NCBI GenBank assembly: GCA_017412245.1
Contig: JAFPYI010000033.1
Coordinates: 94,456 to 158,455, forward strand
Direction of reading: 5' to 3'
Origin: Paludibacteraceae bacterium
GTDB lineage: Bacteria; Bacteroidota; Bacteroidia; Bacteroidales; Paludibacteraceae
DNA length: 64,000 bases
Numbering within the stretch: position 1 is the first letter of the stretch; every line of letters starts with the position of its first letter. A program made the translations under genes and the position numbers. Below the pieces are notes generated by a model. It was given only the letters and a program-made list of their open reading frames with translations. It was not told where the DNA came from and did not search any database. Of the stretch, positions 26,185 to 35,262 are shown one piece after another.

Positions 26185-26988
26185 ATGAAGAATTTATTTT
26201 CACTTGAAGGCAAGAACGCATGGGTAACAGGCGCATGCTATGGTATAGGATTTGCGATTGCAAAAGCATTTGCGCAAGCCGGAGCAAGTAATATCATCTT
26301 TAACGCTCGTAGTCAAGAAGCGATAGATAAAGCATATGAGTTATATCATGCGGAAGGCATTGGCAATGCGCATGGTTATGTATGCGATGTGACGGATGAG
26401 AAAGCTGTAAAGGCATTGGTCGAGCAGATTCACAAAGAAGTGGGACAGATTGATATATTGGTCAACAATGCCGGCATTATCAAACGTATTCCGATGCATG
26501 AGATGAAACGTGAAGAGTTCCAACAAGTGATAGATATTGACCTTGTAGCGCCTTATATTGTCAGTGCAGCAGTGCTGCCGGAGATGATGGAACGTCGTGA
26601 AGGCAAAATTATCAATATTTGTTCAATGATGAGCGAGTTAGGCCGTGAGACAGTAAGTGCTTATGCAGCAGCGAAAGGCGGTTTGAAGATGTTGACACGC
26701 AATATTTGTTCTGAGTACGGCGAGTATAATATTCAATGTAACGGTCTCGGTCCGGGCTATATAGCAACGCCTCAGACGGCTCCATTGCGAGAACCGCAAG
26801 CCGACGGAAGCAAACATCCGTTTGATGCCTTTATTTGCGCAAAGACTCCTGCCGGAAGATGGTTGGAAGCAGACGAGTTAGGTGCTCCTGCAGTATTCTT
26901 GGCAAGTCACGCGAGCGATGCAGTAAACGGACAGATATTGTATGTTGACGGAGGTATTTTGGCTTATATAGGAAGACAACCGAAATGA
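26185..26988 (+). CDS. kduD: KduD-like 2-dehydro-3-deoxy-D-gluconate 5-dehydrogenase (SDR family)
   Basis: 267 residues. Short-chain dehydrogenase features: TGACYGIGFAIAKAF (TGxxxGIG nucleotide site), NNAGI near residue 94, the Tyr-x-x-x-Lys pair in YAAAKGG, and the C-terminal VNGQILYVDGG. The family also holds gluconate 5-dehydrogenases and sequence alone does not separate them. Placement after kduI supports the step from diketo-deoxygluconate to 2-keto-3-deoxygluconate. Overlaps the next gene by four bases. Confidence 0.9.
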   Translation: MKNLFSLEGKNAWVTGACYGIGFAIAKAFAQAGASNIIFNARSQEAIDKAYELYHAEGIGNAHGYVCDVTDEKAVKALVEQIHKEVGQIDILVNNAGIIKRIPMHEMKREEFQQVIDIDLVAPYIVSAAVLPEMMERREGKIINICSMMSELGRETVSAYAAAKGGLKMLTRNICSEYGEYNIQCNGLGPGYIATPQTAPLREPQADGSKHPFDAFICAKTPAGRWLEADELGAPAVFLASHASDAVNGQILYVDGGILAYIGRQPK

Positions 26989-27893
26989 AAAAGTATATAT
27001 ATATCCTAATTGCGTTGTTGGCATTGACCAGTTGCCACAAAGAAACCATTCAGCCGAAAGTGTACGGACGCTATGTGCCGGAGCGCAAAGATGATTTTGC
27101 GTGGGAAAACGAGTATGCGGCATTTCGTATGTACGGTCCTGCGCTTCGTCCGGAAAATCCGAGCAACGGTGTGGATTTGTGGTTAAAAGCGAGTCCGGAA
27201 TTGGTGGTGGATAGTTTTTACTATCGTGAGCATGTGTTGGGGAAACCGTATCATATCAACTACGGAAAAGGTTTAGATTGCTATAAAGTGGGTCATACTT
27301 GCGGAGCCGGAGGATTAGTAGTGATGTTAGATGATGATCCGGAAGATAATATCTATGTTGGCGGAGCCTATGACCGTTGGGAGATTTTAGAACAGACACC
27401 GGAGAAACTTGTCTTCCGTTTGGAATATGACAGTTTGATGGTATATGGTCATTTGCTAAAAGAAAGTATCACTATTACTGCAGAAGCAGGTAAGATGCTG
27501 AACCGTGCCGATGTAGTGCTGACGGGCAAAGATGACTATGAAGGAATTATGTGGGTAGGCGGCGGAATATGCATTCACGACAGCGTGGATAATGTTTATA
27601 TATGCGACCATTGCGGCATAGCAGCTTACGCAGAGGACGCATTGAGCGACAAGACGGCAGCACAGTTGAATTATGAATACAACGGGAGCACTAGTCAAGG
27701 GCGAAATTATTTAGCCGTGATGGTTCCAAACGGAGCGTCATGCAAAGTAGAAAAAGGAGTGCTCTATGCTGTACGACCCTATAATTTAGGAGATACAATG
27801 ACATATTTCTTCGGCGCTTGTTGGAGCGAATGGAAAGATGGAGAGAAGAGTTTTCCGACAGACGAAGATTGGTTTGACGCTATTGGTTTGTAA
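26985..27893 (+). CDS. DUF4861 family lipoprotein of the uronate gene group
   Basis: 302 residues. The lipobox LTSC near residue 17 predicts a lipoprotein. FAWENEYAAFRMYGPAL, NYGKGLDCYKVGHTCGAGGL and GVDLWLKASPELVV are typical of DUF4861, a beta-sandwich family found in pectin and alginate utilisation loci. Its biochemical role is unknown. ATGA overlap with kduD indicates a coupled operon, so uronate-related work on the cell surface is likely. Confidence 0.82.
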   Translation: MKKYIYILIALLALTSCHKETIQPKVYGRYVPERKDDFAWENEYAAFRMYGPALRPENPSNGVDLWLKASPELVVDSFYYREHVLGKPYHINYGKGLDCYKVGHTCGAGGLVVMLDDDPEDNIYVGGAYDRWEILEQTPEKLVFRLEYDSLMVYGHLLKESITITAEAGKMLNRADVVLTGKDDYEGIMWVGGGICIHDSVDNVYICDHCGIAAYAEDALSDKTAAQLNYEYNGSTSQGRNYLAVMVPNGASCKVEKGVLYAVRPYNLGDTMTYFFGACWSEWKDGEKSFPTDEDWFDAIGL

Positions 27894-27896
27894 AAG

Positions 27897-28886
27897 ATGA
27901 CTTATTTGATTATTCGGTTTGTGACGTTAGGTAATGTGGCAATGACAGTTCCTGTTGTGGCTTCATTGAGTCGTCGTTATCCGAATGATCGATTTTTAAT
28001 AGCGAGTAAAAAGAATCTCGGCGCGATGTTTTTCTCTATGCCGAACGTGGAGTATGTAGAGGTAGATAATAATTTAGATTGGAGAGGCGTAGTGCAATTG
28101 TGGAAAGACTTGAGGGGACGTGTGGATAGTGTGATTGATTTGCAAGATGTACTGCGTACACGCGCATTGCGGTTTCTCTTTTTTCTGAGCGGAAAAGCTG
28201 TGACGAGTGTACGTTACGGGAGATGGCGAAAACACATCATCACGCAGTTGGGCTGGGGACGTAAGCAATTGCCGAGCGAGTTTGAACGATACAGTGATGC
28301 TTTCCGCAGAGCGGGATTGGAGACAGATACAGATTTTGCGGCTCTACCGAAAAATGAGAATGCTGCAGCGATAGTCCAGAAACGATTTGGCAAGAAAACA
28401 GGTCGTTGGATAGGATTGGCTCCTTTTGCCAAATCGCGCTCGAATATGTTGTCCTATAGTGTAACAAAAGAATTGATAAAACAGTTGTCAGAATCGAAAG
28501 CGACAAGAGTATTTTTGTTTGGCGCAGGTGTGGTCGAGTGTGAGATGTTGGAACAATGGGCAAGTGTTTTTGAACGGACAGAGAGCATAGCGGGACAGTT
28601 AAAACTGGAGGAGGAATTAGAGTTGATGCGTCAATTGGATGTGATGATTTGTATGGATAGCGCTAATCAACATTTGTCCAGTTTAGTGGGTCTGCGTGCT
28701 GTAAGTATATGGTGTGCGACTCATCCGATGATAGGTTTCTCAGGCTGGAAACAAAAAGCAGAAGATATTATTCAACGTGATGATTTACCGTGCCGTCCTT
28801 GTACGTGCCACGGGACAAATTATTGCAGATACGGCAATTTTGTCTGCCGTGAAATAGGAGTGGATAAAATATTACAACAGATATGA
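27897..28886 (+). CDS. Glycosyltransferase family 9 (heptosyltransferase-like)
   Basis: 329 residues. The N-terminal IIRFVTLGNVAMTVPVVASL is the GT9 start (R-x-x-x-x-G-D/N-x-x-x-x-P), VDSVIDLQDVLRTR a conserved strand, and GLAPFAKSRS plus MDSANQHLSSLVGLRAVSIW the nucleotide-sugar domain (D-S-x-x-x-H). It transfers heptose or a related sugar to lipid A-core or another surface glycan. Overlaps parA by four bases. Confidence 0.88.
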   Translation: MTYLIIRFVTLGNVAMTVPVVASLSRRYPNDRFLIASKKNLGAMFFSMPNVEYVEVDNNLDWRGVVQLWKDLRGRVDSVIDLQDVLRTRALRFLFFLSGKAVTSVRYGRWRKHIITQLGWGRKQLPSEFERYSDAFRRAGLETDTDFAALPKNENAAAIVQKRFGKKTGRWIGLAPFAKSRSNMLSYSVTKELIKQLSESKATRVFLFGAGVVECEMLEQWASVFERTESIAGQLKLEEELELMRQLDVMICMDSANQHLSSLVGLRAVSIWCATHPMIGFSGWKQKAEDIIQRDDLPCRPCTCHGTNYCRYGNFVCREIGVDKILQQI

Positions 28887-29650
28887 GTAAAATTATTTCA
28901 TTAGCAAATCAAAAAGGCGGTGTAGGAAAAACTACTACGTCGATTAACTTAGCCGCTGCATTAGCGACAGAGGGTAAAAAAGTTCTGCTGATTGATGCAG
29001 ATCCACAGGCGAATACTTCGTCCGGTTTGGGTGTTGAGATTCGCGAGTTGGAAAATACTATTTATGAGTGCTTAATCAATGGTATTGACCCTCACACCGC
29101 AGTGTTGGAGACCAAGACAAAGAATCTGAGTCTGATACCAAGCCATATTGATTTGGTAGGTGCAGAGATAGAAATGCTGCATTTGGAGAATCGCGAATTG
29201 CTGCTGAAGAATCTTTTGGAGCAATTGCGGGACGAGTATGATTATATTTTAATCGATTGCAGTCCTTCGTTAGGTTTGATAACCGTAAATGCGTTGACAG
29301 CGAGCGACAGCGTGATTATCCCTGTTCAATGTGAGTTCTTTGCGCTGGAAGGTATCGCTAAATTGCTGAATACGATAAAGATTATCAAAAGCAAACTGAA
29401 TCCAAATCTGAAGATAGAAGGTTTCCTACTGACGATGTTTGATAATCGTTTGCGCTTGAGCAATCAAGTGTACGAAGAGGTCAAACGTCATTTCGGAGAT
29501 TTGGTGTTCAATACAGTTATTGCTCGTAATGTTCGCTTGAGTGAGGCACCTTCTCACGGGATGTCCGTTTTGGAGTATGACTCGCAGTCGAAAGGTGCGC
29601 AGAACTACAAAGCATTGGCAAAAGAGGTTATTGCGAGAAATAAAAATTAA
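28883..29650 (+). CDS. parA: ParA/Soj chromosome-partitioning ATPase
   Basis: 255 residues, the short chromosomal type without an N-terminal DNA-binding domain. Deviant Walker A is NQKGGVGKTTTSINLA (residues 8-23), Walker A' LLIDADPQANT, and Walker B YILIDCSPSLGL. ATP-bound dimers bind DNA nonspecifically and move ParB-parS complexes. parB follows after 21 bases. No convincing parS site was found nearby. Confidence 0.96.
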   Translation: MSKIISLANQKGGVGKTTTSINLAAALATEGKKVLLIDADPQANTSSGLGVEIRELENTIYECLINGIDPHTAVLETKTKNLSLIPSHIDLVGAEIEMLHLENRELLLKNLLEQLRDEYDYILIDCSPSLGLITVNALTASDSVIIPVQCEFFALEGIAKLLNTIKIIKSKLNPNLKIEGFLLTMFDNRLRLSNQVYEEVKRHFGDLVFNTVIARNVRLSEAPSHGMSVLEYDSQSKGAQNYKALAKEVIARNKN

Positions 29651-29671
29651 TGATTAGAATTATTTGAGATT

Positions 29672-30502
29672 ATGAAAAAGATGACAGGTCTCGGGCGCGG
29701 ATTAGATGCGCTGATTGATACAAGCCACGTGGATACGAATGGCGGCAGTTCGATTTCAGAAATCGAGTTAAGTAAGATAATTGCCAATCCGGACCAACCT
29801 CGTAGAACTTTTGACGAGGAAGCATTGCAGGAATTAGCCGATTCTATACGGGAGCACGGTGTTATTTCTCCAATCACGCTGCGTGATAATGGGGACGGAA
29901 GTTATATGATTATAGCCGGTGAACGTCGTTTCCGTGCAAGCAAATTAGCCGGATTGGAGCAAATACCGGCATATATCCGCACCGCCAAGGATGAGCAAGT
30001 GATGGAGTGGGCGTTGATTGAGAATATTCAACGGGAAGATTTGGATGCGATTGAGATTGCTCTTGCTTATCAACGATTGATGGATGATTATCATTTGACG
30101 CAAGAACGTATGTCTGAGCGTGTGGGCAAAAAACGTGCCACGGTGGCAAACTATCTGCGATTGCTGAAATTGCCGGCTGAGATACAAGTGGGCATCAAAG
30201 AGAAGAAGATTGATATGGGGCATGCCCGTGCTATTTTAGCTACTCCAAGTGCAGAGCGGCAGTTGGCATTGTATCAACGTATCTTGAAAGAAGGTTTGTC
30301 CGTACGCAAAGTAGAGGCGTTGGCGCAAGAAGATAAAGGCGAACGGAAGAGTACTAATGAGAAAAAAGTCAATCCGTATGAGGCTTTGCAGAAAGAAGTG
30401 AGCCGTGCTTCCGGTTTGAAAGTTAAGATACAAGACAACAAAGTGGTGATCGGTTTCTCGAATGAAGCCGAATTGCAACAGATAGTAGATAAACTGCGTT
30501 GA
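29672..30502 (+). CDS. parB: ParB/Spo0J chromosome-partitioning protein
   Basis: 276 residues. The N-terminal LGRGLDALI is the ParA-stimulating arginine segment. NPDQPRRTFDEEALQELADS and IIAGERRFRASKLAGL are the CTP-binding box (GERRxRA) of the ParB N-domain; RMSERVGKKRATVANYLRLL is the parS-binding helix-turn-helix. The C-terminus is a short dimer domain. Its TGA overlaps the TTG start of the next gene as TTGA. Confidence 0.96.
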   Translation: MKKMTGLGRGLDALIDTSHVDTNGGSSISEIELSKIIANPDQPRRTFDEEALQELADSIREHGVISPITLRDNGDGSYMIIAGERRFRASKLAGLEQIPAYIRTAKDEQVMEWALIENIQREDLDAIEIALAYQRLMDDYHLTQERMSERVGKKRATVANYLRLLKLPAEIQVGIKEKKIDMGHARAILATPSAERQLALYQRILKEGLSVRKVEALAQEDKGERKSTNEKKVNPYEALQKEVSRASGLKVKIQDNKVVIGFSNEAELQQIVDKLR

Positions 30503-31140
30503 GACGGTTTTGGGTTATATTATTGATGTTGGTTCCTGTGCTTGCAAAAGCTCAGCAGGATAGCATTCACTATATCCCGGATACCGTTGCTACGGATGCG
30601 GATTACAAATATGTGATTGATTTGACCAAAAAGCCGGATGCCATCAAAGCAGTTTGGTTAGGTGCTATTTTCCCCGGTGCGGGACAAATGTACAACCGTT
30701 CATTCTGGAAATTGCCAATCGTTTACGGTGCCTTCATGGGTTGCGGCTATGCCATCAGTTGGACCAGTAATCGCTATTTGAGTTACAAAACCGCTTATTT
30801 GGATTTATACAACGACATACAGGCAGGAACGGTGACGGAAGATGATAGTAAAACCTATATTGCTGTGCTACCAGACGGATATACATTAGACGCAGTAGGA
30901 GGGCAAAATACATGGCAAAATACCTTAAAAAATCAGCAAAGTATCTATCGCCGTTATCGTGATTACTCTATCTTAGCAACCGTTGTTGTTTATGCGTTGT
31001 CGTTGATAGATGCATACGTTGATGCTCAATTATTTGATTATGACATAAGTCCTGATTTGTCTATCAATTTGGAACCGCAGATTAATTATGACCCTCAGTA
31101 TAAACAAAGTGCTGAATTAAAATTAGCTATACAATTTTGA
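30499..31140 (+). CDS. DUF5683 family exported or membrane protein
   Basis: 213 residues from a TTG at 30499 that shares TTGA with the parB stop. A signal peptide (VILLMLVPVLAKAQQ) is followed by KAVWLGAIFPGAGQMYNRSFWKLPIVYGAF, the conserved core of DUF5683 (GxGQxYN). A second membrane segment lies near residues 158-172. Function unknown. The same TTGA overlap couples it to the next gene. Confidence 0.85.
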   Translation: MRRFWVILLMLVPVLAKAQQDSIHYIPDTVATDADYKYVIDLTKKPDAIKAVWLGAIFPGAGQMYNRSFWKLPIVYGAFMGCGYAISWTSNRYLSYKTAYLDLYNDIQAGTVTEDDSKTYIAVLPDGYTLDAVGGQNTWQNTLKNQQSIYRRYRDYSILATVVVYALSLIDAYVDAQLFDYDISPDLSINLEPQINYDPQYKQSAELKLAIQF

Positions 31141-32477
31141 AAAAGATATTTTTAATACTATTAACTTTTTGTTCCCTATTGCCCCTTTATTCCGAGGAAG
31201 TAACTACTGATACTTTGACAACCGACACACTGGATGTGGAGTCGTTGGAATTGGTACCTCTGCAAGTGGCCGACAGTCTCTTGGAACCTTTATCTCTCGA
31301 AGTTGGTTCGAGATTGCCTCGAAGTTGGTTCGATACCGCCTCGATAACAGATATAGAGTACCGTACCTTGGATTGGTCTCTTCGTTGGTTGGATACCACA
31401 GATTGTGTGTCTGTACATGATACAACTACTTTGCCGGACTCCGTATATAAGGCTCGTTTACAGGCACTCCCGTGTGTTATTGAGTTGCCGTACAACGAGC
31501 GTGTGAGAGGATTTATTCTTCGCTACGTCAAACGCAGTCCTAAACAAGTGGCTCGTTTGATGCGAATGAGTGAGTATTATTTCCCGATTTTCGAAGATGC
31601 ATTGGGACGTTATCAGTTGCCGTATGAATTAAAATATGTTCCTATTATCGAGTCGGCACTCAATCCAATGGCTCGTTCTCATGCCGGAGCTGCCGGATTA
31701 TGGCAGTTTATGCCGGCCACAGGCAAACTTTTTGGTCTGGAGATAAACTCATTGGTGGATGAGCGTATGGACGTGGTTAAATCTACGGAAGCGGCTTGTC
31801 GATTCTTGAGTAATATGTATTCGATTTATCAAGATTGGAATTTAGTGATAGCTGCTTATAACTGCGGTAGCGGAAATGTGAATAAGGCCATTCGCCGTGC
31901 CGGAGGGAAACGCGATTTCTGGTCAATTTATCCATATCTGCCCACCGAAACACGAAATTATGTGCCTATTTTCATTGCTGCGAATTATGCCATGAATTAT
32001 GGTGCAGAACATGGTATATGCAAGGCTCCGGTGGAGAAAACAATGTTGACGGATACTATTTGTACTACGCAACGACTTCATTTGGAGCAGGTGAGTGCCA
32101 ATTTGGGAATAGATATGGAAGAGTTGCGTAGATTAAATCCGCAATATTCAAGAGATATTTTGCCGGGTGGGAATGCTTATACACTTTGTCTGCCTGCAGA
32201 AAAAACCGGACTATTTATTGAACAGCAAGATAGTATCATGGCTTATAAAGCCGATAGCCTGATTAATAACCGCCGTGCAGAAATTGACATGGCTAAAATC
32301 ACATCAATTACAGGCGGTTATCGTGTGAATGGAGTGACTTATTATACGATAAAGAACGGCGATACATTGGGTGGAATTGCAAAGAAATTTCATTGCACAG
32401 TAAAACAACTTAAGCAATGGAATGGCTTGAAAAACGATAATATTCGTGCAGGTAAGAAACTTAAGATTTGCAAATAA
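31137..32477 (+). CDS. mltD: MltD-like lytic murein transglycosylase with LysM domain
   Basis: 446 residues from a TTG at 31137 that overlaps the previous stop as TTGA. Signal peptide ends near PLYSEE. The transglycosylase domain (about 150-290) has the catalytic Glu in IIESALNPMARSHAGAAGLWQF and the AYNCGSGNVNKAI motif. A degenerate LysM lies near 310-350 and a clear one at the C-terminus (YTIKNGDTLGGIAKKF). It cuts the glycan strands of peptidoglycan. A linker at residues 54-72 is encoded by an 11-bp array (31298-31352) and looks unconserved. The stop overlaps the merR start (TAATG). Confidence 0.9.
   Translation: MKKIFLILLTFCSLLPLYSEEVTTDTLTTDTLDVESLELVPLQVADSLLEPLSLEVGSRLPRSWFDTASITDIEYRTLDWSLRWLDTTDCVSVHDTTTLPDSVYKARLQALPCVIELPYNERVRGFILRYVKRSPKQVARLMRMSEYYFPIFEDALGRYQLPYELKYVPIIESALNPMARSHAGAAGLWQFMPATGKLFGLEINSLVDERMDVVKSTEAACRFLSNMYSIYQDWNLVIAAYNCGSGNVNKAIRRAGGKRDFWSIYPYLPTETRNYVPIFIAANYAMNYGAEHGICKAPVEKTMLTDTICTTQRLHLEQVSANLGIDMEELRRLNPQYSRDILPGGNAYTLCLPAEKTGLFIEQQDSIMAYKADSLINNRRAEIDMAKITSITGGYRVNGVTYYTIKNGDTLGGIAKKFHCTVKQLKQWNGLKNDNIRAGKKLKICK
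31298..31352 (+). repeat. Five-unit 11-bp array inside the mltD-like coding sequence
   Basis: CG at 31298, 31309, 31320, 31331 and 31342, exact 11-bp steps. The unit CGAAGTTGGTT occurs at 31298 and again at 31320, giving a 22-bp higher order. Because 11 is not a multiple of 3, each unit is read in another frame. The product lies in the linker between signal peptide and catalytic domain. Confidence 0.82.
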
Positions 32478-32806
32478 TGGCAGATGAGAAGAAATATTAT
32501 TCTATGCGCGAAACATCCGAAACGACCGGTGTTCCGGATTCTACATTGCGTTTCTGGGAGAAACAATTTGATGAGTTGAGTCCGCGCAAAGACGGTCACG
32601 GAAATCGTTATTATACACGTGAAGACCAGGAACTGATAAAACGGATTAAGTATATCCGTGATGAACTGAAGATAACGCGTATAGATGCTATTCGTAAGGA
32701 ATTGCATCAAAATGAGAAACACTCGGATGAACGTCAAGCAGCCTTGGAAATCTTGCTTCGCGTGAAAGAAGAGTTGTGTGAAATTCGCAAAATGATTAAA
32801 CAATGA
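32477..32806 (+). CDS. Short MerR-family transcriptional regulator
   Basis: 109 residues from the ATG at 32477, which overlaps the previous stop. SMRETSETTGVPDSTLRFWE is the MerR helix-turn-helix, NRYYTREDQELIKRIKYI the wing and second helix, followed by a short coiled coil and no effector domain. Metal-binding cysteines are absent (one Cys only). This short type is widespread in Bacteroidota; its target is unknown. ATGA overlap with the next gene. Confidence 0.9.
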   Translation: MADEKKYYSMRETSETTGVPDSTLRFWEKQFDELSPRKDGHGNRYYTREDQELIKRIKYIRDELKITRIDAIRKELHQNEKHSDERQAALEILLRVKEELCEIRKMIKQ

Positions 32807-35262
32807 AGAAATTTGATTGGAAGAAAATAGTGCCCTATTTTGTGGCGTTGGTGGTGTTTGTAGGTTTTGCCTTGATATATTGCAGTCCTGCTTTAGAGGG
32901 AAAAGTTTTGCTACAGGGAGATGTTAATAACTGGAAAGGCGCCGCAAACGAAGCACGCACGTTTTTACAGGAAGAAGGTTATAGCCCATGGTGGACAAAC
33001 TCCATGTTCGGCGGAATGCCGACCTATCAGATTACAGGTAGTCTGCCATCCGGTAAATTGCGTGCAGATGTGGCAGATTGCTTACACTTGGGGTTCGTAG
33101 ATAATAATCCTATCGGGTTAATCTTTGCCTATTTTGTGGGATTTTTCCTTATGCTAATTTGTTTCGGTGTTAATCCGTGGTTGAGCATTGTAGGGGCATT
33201 GGCATTAGGAATGAGCAGTTATTTCTTCTTGATAATCCCTGCCGGTCATATTACCAAAGCTGCCGGTTTAGGATTTCTTGCTCCTGTGATAGGCGGTTTT
33301 TATGCTATCATGAGGAAAAAATATTGTCTGGGTGCGTCATTGGTATTATTCTTCGGACTTCTAGGAATTAGCCTTCACCCTCAAATGACATATTACATAT
33401 TTATGCTACTTGGTGTATTGGGATGCGCTGAAGTCTATATACATATTCGTGAAAAAAGATATAAAGATTTAGGAATTTCGCTTGGAGTACTTATACTCTG
33501 TTTAGTTCTTATTGCCGGGACCAAATATAGTTGGTATTCTATGAACCAATCGTATCTTAAGGAAACAATGCGAGGAGGTCATAGTGAATTGACGCAGACT
33601 AATACAGCCGAAAAAGCCGAAGGTTTGGATTTGAAGTATGCTACCGATTGGAGTTACGGAAAAGCAGAAACGATGACGCTACTTATTCCAAACTGGGAAG
33701 GCGGAGCAAGCGGATATAACTTAGGCAAAGATTCGCAGTTAAGTCAAGCCATGCGTAAACAAGGAGTACCCAAACGTGATGCAGAGCAGTTCTGTAAAAG
33801 CGCACCTACTTACCATGGAGAAAAAGCATTTACCAGCGGTGCGGTATATGTCGGAGCTATAGTATGTTTTCTCTTTCTCTTAGGATTATTGATTGTTCCG
33901 GGCCCCTATAAATGGGCATTGTTAGCTGCTACATTGATGTCTATTTTCTTGGCATGGGGAAAAAATATGATGTGGCTGACGGAATTATTCTTTAACTACT
34001 TCCCGATGTACAATAAATTCCGCGCTGTAGAATCGATTTTGATTGTTGCGGAAGTAACAATGCCGTTGTTAGGATTTATGGGGCTGCAGCGCATCGTGAA
34101 TGGAGAAATAGAGTGGAGTAAACTGCGTAATAGTTTATTCATCGCAAGCGGAGTAACGGCAGGAATTTGCCTGGTGGTTGTCCTCTTTGTCGGTGGTTTC
34201 GATATGACAAGCAGTTATGATTTACAATGGAAGGGACAAGTGCCGGACTGGTTGTATAACGCTATCTTAGATCAGCGCGCTGCAATGGTTAAAACCGATG
34301 CTTTGCGTAGTTTGATGTTTGTGATTTTAGGCTTTGCGTTAACGTTCTGGTATGCATGGCAACGCACAAAAGAAGATAAAAAGGTTTATACACTTCTCTT
34401 TTATGGTGGAATGATAGCCTTGATATTGGCAGATATGGTTCCAGTGAACAAGCGATTCTTCAATAATGACAATTTTGTGAAAGCAAAGGAGGCGGATTCT
34501 TATTTCGCGATGCAACCATGGGAAGAGCAGATACTACAAGACATGAGCCTTGATTACCGTGTGTTGAACTTGAATACCAATACTTTCAACGATGCACGAA
34601 CAAGTTATAGATTAAAGTCTATTGGCGGTTATTCCGCAGTTAAATTGCGTCGATATCAAGATTTGATAGACAGACATATCAGTCAAATGAATTGGAGCGT
34701 GATAAACATGCTGAATACCAAATATATCGTAACTCAACGAGGAGTTATCCCTAATCCGGATGCAATGGGTAATGCATGGTTCGTCAATGAGGTGCAATTT
34801 GTACCTACACCCGATGATGAAAGTGCAGCATTGAATAGTTTAGATTTGAGACACACCGCGGTGGCAGATAATAAGTTTCGACCTATACTCAGTTGTGAGG
34901 CCCAACCCGGTGAAAATGATAAGATTGAGTTAATCAGTTATGCTCCGAATCGATTAGTATATCATACGAATTCAGCGCACGATAGAGTGGCAGTATTCTC
35001 TGAGATCTATTATCCCGAGGGATGGCATTTGACGATTGACGGAGAAGAGAGAGAACTTGGTCGTGCTGATTATGTATTACGCGCCACTGTTATTCCTGCT
35101 GGTGAGCATGAGGTGGCTATGTTCTTTAAGCCTACTGCTTTGCGTGCGGACAAATGGTGCTATGCTCTATCCATACTGTTATTAATTCTATCGGGATTGT
35201 TGCTGACAGAATCGCTGTGGTGGCCGTTATTGAAATCTAAGATAGTAAAAAAGGCATCTTAA
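32803..35262 (+). CDS. YfhO-like polytopic membrane protein
   Basis: 819 residues. Many transmembrane helices and a large C-terminal soluble part. Family features: VLLQGDVNNWKGAANEARTF in the first loop, PWWTNSMFGGMPTYQ, RVLNLNTNTFNDARTSYRL, and SEIYYPEGWHLTIDGEERELGRADYVLRATVIPAGEHEV near the end. The YfhO family has a GT-C-like fold and is tied to glycosylation of cell-envelope polymers in Gram-positives; the role in Bacteroidota is unproven. It ends against the opposing GT2 gene with a 4-base overlap of coding sequences. Confidence 0.88.
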   Translation: MKKFDWKKIVPYFVALVVFVGFALIYCSPALEGKVLLQGDVNNWKGAANEARTFLQEEGYSPWWTNSMFGGMPTYQITGSLPSGKLRADVADCLHLGFVDNNPIGLIFAYFVGFFLMLICFGVNPWLSIVGALALGMSSYFFLIIPAGHITKAAGLGFLAPVIGGFYAIMRKKYCLGASLVLFFGLLGISLHPQMTYYIFMLLGVLGCAEVYIHIREKRYKDLGISLGVLILCLVLIAGTKYSWYSMNQSYLKETMRGGHSELTQTNTAEKAEGLDLKYATDWSYGKAETMTLLIPNWEGGASGYNLGKDSQLSQAMRKQGVPKRDAEQFCKSAPTYHGEKAFTSGAVYVGAIVCFLFLLGLLIVPGPYKWALLAATLMSIFLAWGKNMMWLTELFFNYFPMYNKFRAVESILIVAEVTMPLLGFMGLQRIVNGEIEWSKLRNSLFIASGVTAGICLVVVLFVGGFDMTSSYDLQWKGQVPDWLYNAILDQRAAMVKTDALRSLMFVILGFALTFWYAWQRTKEDKKVYTLLFYGGMIALILADMVPVNKRFFNNDNFVKAKEADSYFAMQPWEEQILQDMSLDYRVLNLNTNTFNDARTSYRLKSIGGYSAVKLRRYQDLIDRHISQMNWSVINMLNTKYIVTQRGVIPNPDAMGNAWFVNEVQFVPTPDDESAALNSLDLRHTAVADNKFRPILSCEAQPGENDKIELISYAPNRLVYHTNSAHDRVAVFSEIYYPEGWHLTIDGEERELGRADYVLRATVIPAGEHEVAMFFKPTALRADKWCYALSILLLILSGLLLTESLWWPLLKSKIVKKAS

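Noticed and set aside
29721-29736. parS-like site (CCACGTGG) in the start of parB
   Set aside because: Only the CACGTG core matches and the outer bases are not palindromic; CACGTG also occurs by chance elsewhere in the window (for example near 3225, 37975 and 38695).
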